63,006 nucleotides of DNA from positions 1 through 63,006 of the forward strand of contig JABMNW010000025.1 in the NCBI GenBank assembly GCA_013204455.1, given 5' to 3'. Of the stretch, positions 35,258-44,389 are shown piece by piece. Under the pieces are notes generated by a model that was not told the origin of the DNA, ran no database searches, and worked only from the letters and a program-made list of their open reading frames with translations. Position 1 is the stretch's first letter; every line of letters starts with the position of its first letter. Source of the DNA: Acidimicrobiaceae bacterium. Lineage in GTDB: Bacteria > Actinomycetota > Acidimicrobiia > Acidimicrobiales > Ilumatobacteraceae. A program made the translations under genes and the position numbers.

Positions 35258-36253
35258 CTAAGCACGCAGTACATAATCGGTCGGCCAATCATGAATCTGC
35301 TCTTGATATTGATGACCCCACGCCACCATCTCCGCTAAACCCTCGTCCCAACCAATCATTGGCTCCCAACCGACATCCTTCTTTATCGCCGATGAATCCA
35401 ACCAATATCGGGAATCCTGGCCAAAGCGATCTTCACTTAATTCGCAGACATCTTCAAATTTCATACCCAGAGCATGAGCAGTTCTCTCGACAACTTCTCG
35501 AATCGAAGTTGGCAGAAGTGGACCGGCATTATAAGTAGTTCCGAGTGGTGCAAGTTCGTCAACCAAATGAATCGCTCTTGCCAGATCCCTCGCATGCAAA
35601 TACGACTTTTCTGCCTTGCCGCCGCCATGTAACGGCAATTTGTTACCAGTTAGTCCACACCAAACTGTTTTTGGAATCACTCGATGGAGCAATTGACCTG
35701 GGCAATAGCAATTGCTCGGACGAATGATATTCATTGGAAATTTCTTGAACCGGAAAACGCTCTCGAGATACATGTCAAATGCCACTTTTGATGCGGCATA
35801 CGGGCTTGTTGGCTTGATCGGTTCACTCTCGGTAACTGCCCGATCAACGGATCCATACATTTCAGATGTTCCAATTTGGATGAATCGTTGTAACCATTTC
35901 CTTTTTTCTAGCTCCTCGGCTAAACGGGCGAGTGCCATCGAATTCGTTTCAAAAAAACGCCAGGAGTGCTTCCATGACACGGCACCCTCACCTTGGGCGG
36001 CAAAATTGATGATTACCTCTGGCTGTTCGCGATCAAGCAACTCGAGTAACAGATCTAGTTCGTGAGTTATGTGCAAGGCATGATATTCGTACCGATCTCG
36101 CTGATCAACATTGAGCGAAAATGGTTCCGGTCTCAAAGGGTTTCGACCTACACCGATCACTTTCTTTGGTGATGCATGTTCGAGCAAATAAATTGCCGTG
36201 TGAATCCCGAAAGATCCACCGCCACCAAGAACTACATACGTTTTTCTCGACAC
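35258..36253 (-). CDS. NAD-dependent epimerase/dehydratase, GDP-mannose 4,6-dehydratase-like
   Basis: 331 residues from the GTG giving VSRKTYVVLGGGGSFG, preceded at 5 nt by GGGG-AAG as a ribosome binding site; a GTG 39 nt upstream would add 13 unrelated residues. Extended SDR: VLGGGGSFGIHTAIYLL, FAAQGEGAVSW, catalytic YAASK in SPYAASKVAFDMYL, RPSNCYCPGQLLHRVIP. The Gly-rich loop has an extra GG. Could be a 4,6-dehydratase or epimerase for NDP-heptose or hexose. Confidence 0.78.
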   Translation of the reverse strand: MSRKTYVVLGGGGSFGIHTAIYLLEHASPKKVIGVGRNPLRPEPFSLNVDQRDRYEYHALHITHELDLLLELLDREQPEVIINFAAQGEGAVSWKHSWRFFETNSMALARLAEELEKRKWLQRFIQIGTSEMYGSVDRAVTESEPIKPTSPYAASKVAFDMYLESVFRFKKFPMNIIRPSNCYCPGQLLHRVIPKTVWCGLTGNKLPLHGGGKAEKSYLHARDLARAIHLVDELAPLGTTYNAGPLLPTSIREVVERTAHALGMKFEDVCELSEDRFGQDSRYWLDSSAIKKDVGWEPMIGWDEGLAEMVAWGHQYQEQIHDWPTDYVLRA

Positions 36254-36296
36254 ATCTTCCCCTTTTTCGAAGGCGGATTTCTTGTTGAACACAAGT

Positions 36297-36950
36297 CTAT
36301 TCGATTATCGTCCAGAAATAATCTCCGGTGTACGATGCTTCGTCAAATAGTTGCAACCATCCCGATGGATAGTCATGAAACTTCGCGGTTAGAACCCAAC
36401 TCTCAAAAATTTCCTTCTGTTCAGGAGTGTGGTACGAATCGACCTTGACATACGACCGTCCACCCGATAATCGTTGAATTTCTCGCAATGCAACTTTCGC
36501 CTGGTTCCGATCCAAATTATGAATCGTGTCAAGCGAGATAACACACTGAAAACTTCCGTCCAAGAACGGTAAATTATCTGCCGAAGCATGATTCATTCTC
36601 GAAGCGATCTCAGGTTTGCAATGCTCAAGCGCATACTTTGAAATATCAATCCCGATTGCGTCGATGCCAAGTTCAACTAGTTCGTATACGAGGAAACCCT
36701 TGGCAGCTCCAACATCCAAAAGTTTGTCGCCTTTACGGAGTTTGAAGTGCTCAACAATGTCAACGGCCACACCTTTCCACCGACCATCATCTAGATATCC
36801 CCCATAACCGAACTCTCTTGGGCCATCAAAGTACATCTCGCCATATTCGCGCGCTATCCGAATGTTTTCATCTGATTTCGAATTCTGTCGCAAAGCAACG
36901 TTGCGTTTTGGTTTTTGAATCGAACGGAGAAGATTTATCTCTTGTCTCAC
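36297..36950 (-). CDS. Class I SAM-dependent methyltransferase
   Basis: 217 residues. SAM motif LLDVGAAKGFLVYELVE and AIGIDISKYALEHC, then FQCVISLDTIHNLDR and a final VKVDSYHT. The first 50 residues are polar and end in EFGYGGYLDDGRW. Probably methylates a sugar or nucleotide sugar. GTG start in a GTGA overlap with the following epimerase gene. Confidence 0.8.
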   Translation of the reverse strand: MRQEINLLRSIQKPKRNVALRQNSKSDENIRIAREYGEMYFDGPREFGYGGYLDDGRWKGVAVDIVEHFKLRKGDKLLDVGAAKGFLVYELVELGIDAIGIDISKYALEHCKPEIASRMNHASADNLPFLDGSFQCVISLDTIHNLDRNQAKVALREIQRLSGGRSYVKVDSYHTPEQKEIFESWVLTAKFHDYPSGWLQLFDEASYTGDYFWTIIE

Positions 36951-37825
36951 TGACCCGACCCAGTCTGAGTCCCGACCACTTCAAGAAATTGACGATATTG
37001 GAAATCGGGAAATGCCCGGTAGGTCGCAGTCGGATCAAATGCGCGATACCCATTGTGGGGCATTGGACCAAACCGTGCTGATGTACCAATGATCGAGTCG
37101 CCAGTAGTGTTCTCAATTAGTGCCTGCGCAATCTCTCGAAACGACAAAACAGTTCCGGTGGCAATATTTAAAATACCCACCGATTGCGACCAAATAATTC
37201 TTCGCAATAATTCGGCCACGTCATCTATCGAAACATGATCTCTTTTTTCTTCCCCGTCGCCGAAAAGAATAACTTCCTTACCTTGCGCGACAAGTCGGCG
37301 AAACCGATTTGGGCCATATCCATTGTGCGGATCAGCGTCTCCATATATCAATGTCGGTCGAACAATACATAGGTTGTCCGCATAAACGTAGGCGATCATC
37401 AACTCTCGGGAAAGATGCATCGCGCCGTGCAACGAACCAGGGGCGGCTGGTGATTGCTCATTTAGTGGACGATCACTGTCGAGATACACGGCATCCGAAC
37501 TGAGATAAACAACATGTCGAGGCTTTACTTTTTGAATCGTCCTAAGAATCGGAGTCATCATCGCGATATTTCGAATCAACATTTCCGGATCTTTACACGG
37601 GGCCTCAGCAGCCGCAAAAACTACCGAGTCATCCTCGGTAAGCAGTTGCGAGAAGTAAATTTCCGCATCTGGCCCTAGTAGATCTACGTCCTGACGCGTC
37701 ACAGCAATAACCGGAGTTTTTTCTTGTTCGAGACATTGCACTAGGGCACGCCCGACAAATCCGCCTGCGCCAATTACAACCACGCGTGTCGGTCGTAGAC
37801 TCGGCGTTACTTTATGTTGAAGCAT
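36947..37825 (-). CDS. NAD-dependent epimerase-fold protein lacking the YxxxK dyad
   Basis: 292 residues. Rossmann start VVVIGAGGFVGRALVQCL and YLSSDAVYLDSDRPLNE are normal. At the active site, where YGxxK is expected, the sequence is SL-H133-GAM-H137, so both Tyr and Lys are His. The rest of the fold (RPTLIYGDADPHNGYGPNRF, DHVSIDDVAELL) is intact. It may bind a nucleotide sugar without catalysing hydride transfer, or use His residues. Function undetermined. Overlaps the methyltransferase gene. Confidence 0.72.
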   Translation of the reverse strand: MLQHKVTPSLRPTRVVVIGAGGFVGRALVQCLEQEKTPVIAVTRQDVDLLGPDAEIYFSQLLTEDDSVVFAAAEAPCKDPEMLIRNIAMMTPILRTIQKVKPRHVVYLSSDAVYLDSDRPLNEQSPAAPGSLHGAMHLSRELMIAYVYADNLCIVRPTLIYGDADPHNGYGPNRFRRLVAQGKEVILFGDGEEKRDHVSIDDVAELLRRIIWSQSVGILNIATGTVLSFREIAQALIENTTGDSIIGTSARFGPMPHNGYRAFDPTATYRAFPDFQYRQFLEVVGTQTGSGQ

Positions 37826-37837
37826 TTCTAAATCGTC

Positions 37838-39109
37838 CTACTTTGCATCTCTCATCGACATACCTAACGTGTAGTACCTGAGTCCGGCTTTCGTGACCTG
37901 TTCAGAGTTAAGAACTCGATACGGGTCAAGCACGATTCTCCCCCTCAAGTTTTTCGCAATCTGAGTCGGTTCAATTCTCCGGTATTCATCCCAAGGAGTC
38001 ATAATCACAACTGCATCCGCGCCATTCATCGCTTCACTGGCACTCGCACACTGTACGACGCCCGGAATTAATGGAAACCTTACCAACGGATCATGAACTC
38101 TTGCTAGCCGAGGAGACCAACCAAATAGAAACTCAACGGCTTGCGAGTTCTTTGTACTGTTCGTATTTTCCTTATAGGCAAGACCTAAGACCGCGACACA
38201 AGCTTCGTCAAGCATTAGAACGGGCTCAGCGTCAATTACCGACCGCACCCAATCTCGGCGATGCAAACTATTCGCCAAGAAAGCCCGAACTACCGAACTC
38301 TCAGTTGAATGCTCATTGGACAATTTAAGTACGGTCGCTAGATCACGCTCTAAGTTTCCCCCAGCGATACCAAGTCCAGGTTGGATATAACTCGCGTTTC
38401 CAATTCGTTTATCGAGACGCAGAGCAGGCACTATCTCCATCCAGTCGGCGCCGATGTGCTCGCAGATCTCCGCCAAAGTATTTGCCGTGGTAACAGAAGC
38501 CACGAGCAATACGTTGATTGCAATTTTTGCAAGTTCTGCACTTTCATAACGCATTGGCAGGATCGGACAACCAAAACTGTTCAATACAGATTGATACGCA
38601 GTTGGAAGAACTGTGAATGGATTCGCACATCCAACGATGAATCGCTCTGGCCGAGTTGCGCGTTCTACTGCTTGACCAAAAATCAGGGTTTCAACTTGAT
38701 AAAACAACCGACGAACATCAAAATTTATCAACCTGGTAAATCCTGGCGAAACTTGTGACATGATCACTAGTACTGCATCATCGTTGATATGAGCCATCGC
38801 AACCTTGATTAGAGATTCAAGTGACTCCGTATTGCTTTGTCCTTTATCGTCCGTCACCACATCCAATGCTGCAAAGATAACCGAACACTTTCGAAGATCG
38901 CTCGGCGTATCGCTAAAGACCAAATTTGGCTTAACTTGCTTAAGTAAATCAACCAACCCGGGTTCATCAATTTGTGACTTTCCATGTTGCAGGTTCTCAA
39001 TCAATCCACTGTCCGTATCGAACCCAACCACCGCAAAGCCCCTTGACGCTATTGCTGCCGCGGTCACAAAACCAAGATGAGATTGGCCGATTACCCCGAC
39101 CGAAGTCAT
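37838..39109 (-). CDS. UDP-sugar dehydrogenase-like protein without the catalytic Cys
   Basis: 423 residues, UDP-glucose/GDP-mannose 6-dehydrogenase family (N-terminal Rossmann, central and C-terminal domains). Rossmann start VGVIGQSHLGFVTAA and SPGFTRLI resemble the family, as does AELAKIAINVLL. At the catalytic loop the GxGxGGxC..KD motif reads GLGIAGG-N252-LER-D256, so the nucleophilic Cys is Asn and Lys is Arg. It cannot use the usual thiohemiacetal mechanism. It may be a pseudo-dehydrogenase, or oxidise only to the aldehyde. Gene is in register between Gfo/Idh and epimerase genes. Confidence 0.72.
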   Translation of the reverse strand: MTSVGVIGQSHLGFVTAAAIASRGFAVVGFDTDSGLIENLQHGKSQIDEPGLVDLLKQVKPNLVFSDTPSDLRKCSVIFAALDVVTDDKGQSNTESLESLIKVAMAHINDDAVLVIMSQVSPGFTRLINFDVRRLFYQVETLIFGQAVERATRPERFIVGCANPFTVLPTAYQSVLNSFGCPILPMRYESAELAKIAINVLLVASVTTANTLAEICEHIGADWMEIVPALRLDKRIGNASYIQPGLGIAGGNLERDLATVLKLSNEHSTESSVVRAFLANSLHRRDWVRSVIDAEPVLMLDEACVAVLGLAYKENTNSTKNSQAVEFLFGWSPRLARVHDPLVRFPLIPGVVQCASASEAMNGADAVVIMTPWDEYRRIEPTQIAKNLRGRIVLDPYRVLNSEQVTKAGLRYYTLGMSMRDAK

Positions 39110-40038
39110 AATGACGCCATTCTTATTGCTTCTTCACCAAGTGTCCGCAAAACTTTGTTAATCCAAACATCTGTCGTCAAGTTGGTTGTACCACTGCTGA
39201 CTAACTTCTTAAAATAGTCATACTCGTTCAACCATGTTGGATCCGCCTGCTCTAGATCATCCACAACTTCTATCGGTCGCCCGCTTGGGAGAACTCTTGT
39301 TCGATGAATAAACCGAGTCGGACCCCATTTACAAAGTGACTCAATATGTAAACTTCCATTTTCCGCATAAATATCACAAGTAAAATGATTCCTCCAGGAC
39401 AATAAAGTGACCTCGATTTCCATCTGAACACCATTTTTTGTCGAGCCACCAAAAACCACATGGTCAGGCGATAGATTTTCAAATCTACGGCTCGAGTAAA
39501 TTTTTAAGTCCTCGTTTAGCGAACCGAACCAGTAAATCGCCGTATCCAACATGTGACTGCCTAGATCGTGGAGAACACCAGAGCCGTGGTCCCTCCATGC
39601 CGAATCCCGAACTTGTCGCGCCGTCCCATTGCCGTAGAAAACTCGGCAGTGATAGATCTTTCCAAGTTTCCCGGATTCAATAATCTTCTTTGCCGAAACA
39701 TAGTGGGGTTCGAATCGATGATTGTAGGCGGTATAACAAATTACAGAGTTATTTAGCGCTATTTTTTGAAGCTCTTCGATCTTCAGGTCCGTTGTTGTCC
39801 AAAGAGGCTTTTCCACAAGTACGTGTTTTTTATTTTCAAGCAGATACCTAATGATCTCAAACTTTGGCGAGTCTGGGATGCAACACAGAGCCGCATCAAA
39901 ACTCTCCAGAGGTACAGATTTAATATCGCTAAAGTCAGCACTCGTGTTTTCCACATCTACCGTTGCGATACAGTCAACGCCTGCAATATCGCGACGTTTA
40001 CGACCCTGCACTCCAAGGCCCACAACTACGACACGCAC
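39106..40038 (-). CDS. Gfo/Idh/MocA-family oxidoreductase
   Basis: 310 residues. N-terminal VVVVGLGVQGRKRRD Rossmann, then VLVEKPLW and the C-terminal alpha/beta catalytic domain (HDLGSHMLDTAIYWFG, AENGSLHIESL). Candidate for a nucleotide-sugar 3-dehydrogenase/4-reductase. GTG start preceded by AAGG. Overlaps the inactive-looking dehydrogenase gene by ATGA. Confidence 0.8.
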   Translation of the reverse strand: MRVVVVGLGVQGRKRRDIAGVDCIATVDVENTSADFSDIKSVPLESFDAALCCIPDSPKFEIIRYLLENKKHVLVEKPLWTTTDLKIEELQKIALNNSVICYTAYNHRFEPHYVSAKKIIESGKLGKIYHCRVFYGNGTARQVRDSAWRDHGSGVLHDLGSHMLDTAIYWFGSLNEDLKIYSSRRFENLSPDHVVFGGSTKNGVQMEIEVTLLSWRNHFTCDIYAENGSLHIESLCKWGPTRFIHRTRVLPSGRPIEVVDDLEQADPTWLNEYDYFKKLVSSGTTNLTTDVWINKVLRTLGEEAIRMASL

Positions 40039-40064
40039 GTAAAGACCTTACCTCTGAGAATTGC

Positions 40065-41624
40065 CTAGGAAACTCTGAATGAAATTTGATCCTCGATGGT
40101 ACGAAGTTTCGCTTCTATCGCCTGTGGTGTTACTGGGATATTGCCATCCTGCTCACACTCACATGCAGCCGCTAATGAACCAAGAATTGAGGCTTGAGCA
40201 ACTGATTTACTTACGAGCATCGCCAAAGTGGCATAAGCCAAAAGAGCATCTCCGGCGCCAACTGGATCAACTACATGATCGCTAAAACTATCGACGACAA
40301 ACCATGTGTCAATGTCGTCAAGGCGCTGATGCTTTGACGTCAGTATCCCCCGATCGCCAAGTTTTAAAATCAATGTCTTACAACGGGCAGCCAGATAGAG
40401 GTCATGTGCAAGTGGTCGAATTCCGGAATCTTGATCGCCAAGCGCAAATCGTGCCTCCCGCTCATTGGGAGTTATCAGATCAAATTCTTGAAATTCCGTT
40501 ATATTTCCCCAGCGACTGGCTACCTGGCTGTCAGCAACTTTGAAAGCATCTTTTGGAATCGCAGCCGACAATCTTGGGATAGTCGATCGGTTAAATATTC
40601 CATGTCGAAAATCACAAAATACGACGGCATCAGTTGACTTAGTCGCGATGCGATCGACAAGAGATGAAAGAATATTCTCCGCAATTGCACGATTGTCAAG
40701 AGTGTCGATTTTCAAAAGTCGATACCCACCTGCAATCACTGCATTTTTATTGGTAGTTGGTCGGGTCTTATCAATAATCAAGTTTGTTACAACTTGAGCA
40801 GATTCCAGGTCGTGGGCAACAAATTTTCCGAGGTCGTCATCACCCAACACAGTTGTAAATGTCACATTTGCGCCGGCACATCGCAAGTGTTTTGCAACCA
40901 CCCCCGCACCACCAACAAAGTCCTCCCGTTCTTCGAATAGGACGCTGAGAGTTGGAGTTTTCGTTTGCCCGCCGACCATTGCGCAACGGGTGTACGAGTC
41001 AACAATCGTGTCCCCAATGACATGAACCGTTTTACTCTTCATTCCTATGAGAGTTGCTCTTAGATCGGCGAATGAGACTCCCTCTCGCTCCATTAAGTTC
41101 ATAAGTTTTTCTAATTTAATTTCTGGTGGCGCCAAATTTATAAGACGTGACGACGAATAGACAATGTCACCTGGCGAAAAAATAATTTCGCCACCGTAAG
41201 CTTCGATCGTCGCCAATTCTTCTGCGGTCTTCGGGTGCATGCCTTGGGCGTTGTACTCATAGCCCTTAACAAAGAAATCTGGCTGAAGCATTTTCAGTGT
41301 TTCGATCGGTGTTGCATTCTCGTCAATCAACACATAATCAACAAATTCGAATGCTGCAAGATTGGCAGCCCGTAAATCCTGTGGCACGTGTGGTCGATGG
41401 TCACCTTTCGTAATATGTCGATCCGCAGTCACACTTGCAATAAGAACTTCTGCCTTTGATTTTGCATAAACAAGATGGCCAAGATGGCCGGGATGAACGA
41501 CATCAAAAGTGCCGTGGCACATAATTACTTTTTTTTCACGAGGTCGGTTTCCAACAGCAGATAAAAGTTCTTCAAGCGTCTTAATCTTGTGCGCGAACAT
41601 TTCTCTGAGTGTCAACGGTGTCAT
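40065..41624 (-). CDS. Bifunctional nucleotidyltransferase-heptose kinase, inverse HldE order
   Basis: 519 residues with two domains. Residues about 1-170 are a cytidylyltransferase-fold with the HxGH-type motif HPGH in CHGTFDVVHPGHLGHL. Residues about 195-510 are a PfkB (ribokinase) fold with VHVIGDTIVDSYTRCAMVG, FVGGAGVVAKHLR and the catalytic DPVGAGDALLAYA. E. coli HldE has the kinase first and the adenylyltransferase second, so the order here is reversed. Role: phosphorylate D-glycero-manno-heptose-7-phosphate at C1 and, after GmhB, attach a nucleotide. The sugar is inferred from the GmhA/GmhB neighbours. Confidence 0.82.
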   Translation of the reverse strand: MTPLTLREMFAHKIKTLEELLSAVGNRPREKKVIMCHGTFDVVHPGHLGHLVYAKSKAEVLIASVTADRHITKGDHRPHVPQDLRAANLAAFEFVDYVLIDENATPIETLKMLQPDFFVKGYEYNAQGMHPKTAEELATIEAYGGEIIFSPGDIVYSSSRLINLAPPEIKLEKLMNLMEREGVSFADLRATLIGMKSKTVHVIGDTIVDSYTRCAMVGGQTKTPTLSVLFEEREDFVGGAGVVAKHLRCAGANVTFTTVLGDDDLGKFVAHDLESAQVVTNLIIDKTRPTTNKNAVIAGGYRLLKIDTLDNRAIAENILSSLVDRIATKSTDAVVFCDFRHGIFNRSTIPRLSAAIPKDAFKVADSQVASRWGNITEFQEFDLITPNEREARFALGDQDSGIRPLAHDLYLAARCKTLILKLGDRGILTSKHQRLDDIDTWFVVDSFSDHVVDPVGAGDALLAYATLAMLVSKSVAQASILGSLAAACECEQDGNIPVTPQAIEAKLRTIEDQISFRVS

Positions 41625-42625
41625 GATTGGTCCTTGGCAAGATATTTAAACCATGTAGTCGTTGCTTGTTTGATCGACTCAGGGTCCCACAATGGAGCGT
41701 CCCGCCAGCGCTCTATGTCCAGCATCATTCTGCCAATTCCTTCTTCAAAGTCCACGAGAGGAAACCACTGCAAGTCGTTGGAAATCGCGGTGATATCGGC
41801 CCATGTACATTCCGGCTCCCCTGGACGCTTGGGTATGTACTCAACATCGCCCACCAAAAGTTCGGTCAAACGATTTATTGACTGTGGGTTACCTGCTCCC
41901 AAATTCCAATGTCGACCAACAATTTCTGTTATTGCTGCAGCATAAAACGCTTTGGCTACATCCGAAACATATACAAAATCGCGACGCTGTGTACCGTCGC
42001 CAACAACTGTGAAAGGTCGACCCGCAAGTTTCTGGCGCAAGAACACACCAAATACTGCACCATAAACACCTGACGTTCTCGAACGTGTTCCATATGCATT
42101 AAATATTCTGACGGAGTTAACTGGTAGTCCATAGACACGATGCCAGTGAAAAGCTGCCTGCTCGCCAAGTAATTTTGACAACGCATACGGATATTGAGGA
42201 CTAAGTGGATGTGACTCCGTCGTTGGCACGCTGGCAAGTCCGTAACAGGATGAAGATGCTGCATAGACGAATTTTTGTACCGAGTTCGCTCGACCAGCCT
42301 CCAACATCCGCACAGTCCCTTGAATATTTACTTCCATGTACTCAATTGGATTTTCAATGGATGGCACTATGTCGCCGATTCCAGCAAAGTGAAAAATAAA
42401 TGTCGCACCCTTGAATACCGCATGTAGCGGCTCTAATTTGCGGATATCTGTAACCAACAAAGACATCTGAGAATTTGCTGAATGGTGCGAGAGATTTGAC
42501 TCACGACCACCAGACAAATTATCGATAACTCGTACCACAAAACCTTCTTGCAGTAGAAGATCAACCATGTGGCTTCCAATGAAGCCCGCACCACCGGTGA
42601 CGACTGCGATCTTGGCACTGCTCAT
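41621..42625 (-). CDS. NAD-dependent epimerase/dehydratase, nucleotide-sugar
   Basis: 334 residues, extended SDR. Gly motif VTGGAGFIGSHMVDLLL, IFHFAGIGDIVPSI, catalytic YALSK in YPYALSKLLGEQAAF, and the UGE/GME-like DGTQRRDFVYVSDVAKAF. In context a C4 epimerase or 4,6-dehydratase of NDP-heptose or hexose. Overlaps the HldE-like and next epimerase genes by ATGA at each side. Confidence 0.82.
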   Translation of the reverse strand: MSSAKIAVVTGGAGFIGSHMVDLLLQEGFVVRVIDNLSGGRESNLSHHSANSQMSLLVTDIRKLEPLHAVFKGATFIFHFAGIGDIVPSIENPIEYMEVNIQGTVRMLEAGRANSVQKFVYAASSSCYGLASVPTTESHPLSPQYPYALSKLLGEQAAFHWHRVYGLPVNSVRIFNAYGTRSRTSGVYGAVFGVFLRQKLAGRPFTVVGDGTQRRDFVYVSDVAKAFYAAAITEIVGRHWNLGAGNPQSINRLTELLVGDVEYIPKRPGEPECTWADITAISNDLQWFPLVDFEEGIGRMMLDIERWRDAPLWDPESIKQATTTWFKYLAKDQS

Positions 42626-43635
42626 GCAGTGTTTTGCGTCTTCAACATCTTGACGTTGTAGTACCTGTCGTCAGTCATCGAACTCTTAAGGTCACCGCGC
42701 TTGAATGCTTTGCACAGATCGCGAACAGCGTCTTCGATTGTAAATCTAGGGCGAAAACCAAGTTCGTTTTGAATCTTTTCTGAATTAATATGGTATGAAC
42801 GAATGTCGTCCGATGGCGCAAATACAATACCGATATCGCCAAGTTCTGGCATCACGGACATAACCGTTTTACGCACAATATCGGCAATATCGGCAATCGA
42901 CATATTTTGAAAACCACAATTAAACGTTTTTCCAGCGATCTTGTTTGAATCAATTTCTAACAACAACTTATAGAGATCACACATATCTTGTACGTGCAGA
43001 TTCGGACGAAGTTGAGATCCACCGAAAACAGTGATCTTCTTATTGTTAACAGCGTGATTGGTAAGAATATTCACCGACAAATCAAGCCGCTGTCGTGGCG
43101 CCCAACCACAAAGCGTCGCGGGACGAATTGTCACGCATACAAAATCCTCCGATTGATGTTTGAACAACAACGGTTCGCACATCCCCTTGTACTTGTTGTA
43201 TAAAGTGAGTGGCACAAGTGGATGATCTTCGGTGACGTCTGGTTTATCGGATACCCCGTAAACAGAACTTGACGATGCATAGATAAAACGAGTTACCCCA
43301 GCCTTCTTTGCCGCAATAACCATCGGCTCAAATGCCTCAAGGTTGACCGATGTGCTGAGTTGCTCATCGAGTTCAAAACTCGCATCATTCGAAATACATG
43401 CCAGATTGATCACAGTGTCGACACCGACGAAAGCCTTGGAAAGCGCATTTTGGTCTCGAAGATCACCCTTTATCAACTTAAAATTTGGATTTGTTTGTGG
43501 CAAAAAATCCGAACCAAAGAAGCACATGTCGTACACGGTCACTTTGTAACCGAGGTCAAGTAGTTGGGGACAAAGAAGACTGCCGACATAACCAGCTCCT
43601 CCAGTGACTAAGACATGCTTCACTTGCTCACCCAC
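42622..43635 (-). CDS. NAD-dependent epimerase/dehydratase, nucleotide-sugar
   Basis: 337 residues, extended SDR. VTGGAGYVGSLLCPQLLDLGY, LACISNDASFEL, catalytic YNKYK in LTLYNKYKGMCEPLL, and a C-terminal FRPRFTIEDAVRDLCKAF. Resembles NDP-sugar epimerases that work with heptose or 6-deoxy-heptose clusters. The GTG at 43635 gives MGEQVKH; a second GTG 12 nt in is also possible. Confidence 0.8.
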   Translation of the reverse strand: MGEQVKHVLVTGGAGYVGSLLCPQLLDLGYKVTVYDMCFFGSDFLPQTNPNFKLIKGDLRDQNALSKAFVGVDTVINLACISNDASFELDEQLSTSVNLEAFEPMVIAAKKAGVTRFIYASSSSVYGVSDKPDVTEDHPLVPLTLYNKYKGMCEPLLFKHQSEDFVCVTIRPATLCGWAPRQRLDLSVNILTNHAVNNKKITVFGGSQLRPNLHVQDMCDLYKLLLEIDSNKIAGKTFNCGFQNMSIADIADIVRKTVMSVMPELGDIGIVFAPSDDIRSYHINSEKIQNELGFRPRFTIEDAVRDLCKAFKRGDLKSSMTDDRYYNVKMLKTQNTA

Positions 43636-43661
43636 TTTCGGATATCAATGCGCAACAGTGT

Positions 43662-44387
43662 CTAAATATTGTAGCCAGCGCCGCGTGCGTCGTTGTAGAA
43701 CATCTTCACAGTGTCAAGCGAATATTCGTCAAGACCCTTACCAACTAGAACCAATTTTGCCAAAACATCATTTGTCGCAGTAATGATGTGACAACCAACC
43801 TCATCGGCCTGAAAGACATTCAGCAATTCCCGAGGGCTAGCCCACAACAACTCGGCATCTGGCTTCGATTTTAAAAGTTGTAGTGCGTGTTTCATATGCG
43901 GCACAGGGTCAACGCCCGTGTCGGCAATTCGCCCCGCAAAGACCGAGATGATCACCGGTTGCCCGTCGGGCATTTGATCAACAACTTCTTCAATCTGTGA
44001 GTGCGTCATTATCGCAGTCACATTCACATGCACTCCTTGGTTTGCCAATCGACCGATAAGCGGCGCGGAGCTCTCCCCGCGGGTATTCGTAATCGGTATC
44101 TTCACATTGACATTTGTTCCCCAAGAAGAAATCATCAGTGCTTGACGTTCCATTTCGGAGAATTCATCATCAAACACTTCAAGAGACACTGGTCGATCTG
44201 TTATCAGCGACAACAGTTGACGGGCGAAACCTTCGTAGCTCTCTACTCCGGCTCTTTTCATCAATGTCGGATTGGTCGTGAACCCCTTAATCAGCGGATC
44301 CTTTGACATTGCAACGATGCCGTTGATGTCGGCTCCATCAGCAAAAATCTTTATCTTTAATTGTTGTAATAAAGGGGAGATGCTCAT
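43662..44387 (-). CDS. Transaldolase-family protein
   Basis: 241 residues from ATG giving MSISPLLQQLKIKIFADGAD, 2 nt after the GmhB stop; an upstream ATG would overlap that gene by 37 nt. Transaldolase/F6P-aldolase barrel: KGFTTNPTLMKRAGV, VSLEVFDDEF, VKIPITNTRGES with the Schiff-base Lys, VNVTAIMTHSQIEEV, SVFAGRIADTGVD. It can interconvert sedoheptulose-7-phosphate and fructose-6-phosphate, so it may balance the heptose precursor with the split transketolase. Confidence 0.85.
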   Translation of the reverse strand: MSISPLLQQLKIKIFADGADINGIVAMSKDPLIKGFTTNPTLMKRAGVESYEGFARQLLSLITDRPVSLEVFDDEFSEMERQALMISSWGTNVNVKIPITNTRGESSAPLIGRLANQGVHVNVTAIMTHSQIEEVVDQMPDGQPVIISVFAGRIADTGVDPVPHMKHALQLLKSKPDAELLWASPRELLNVFQADEVGCHIITATNDVLAKLVLVGKGLDEYSLDTVKMFYNDARGAGYNI

Positions 44388-44389
44388 AA

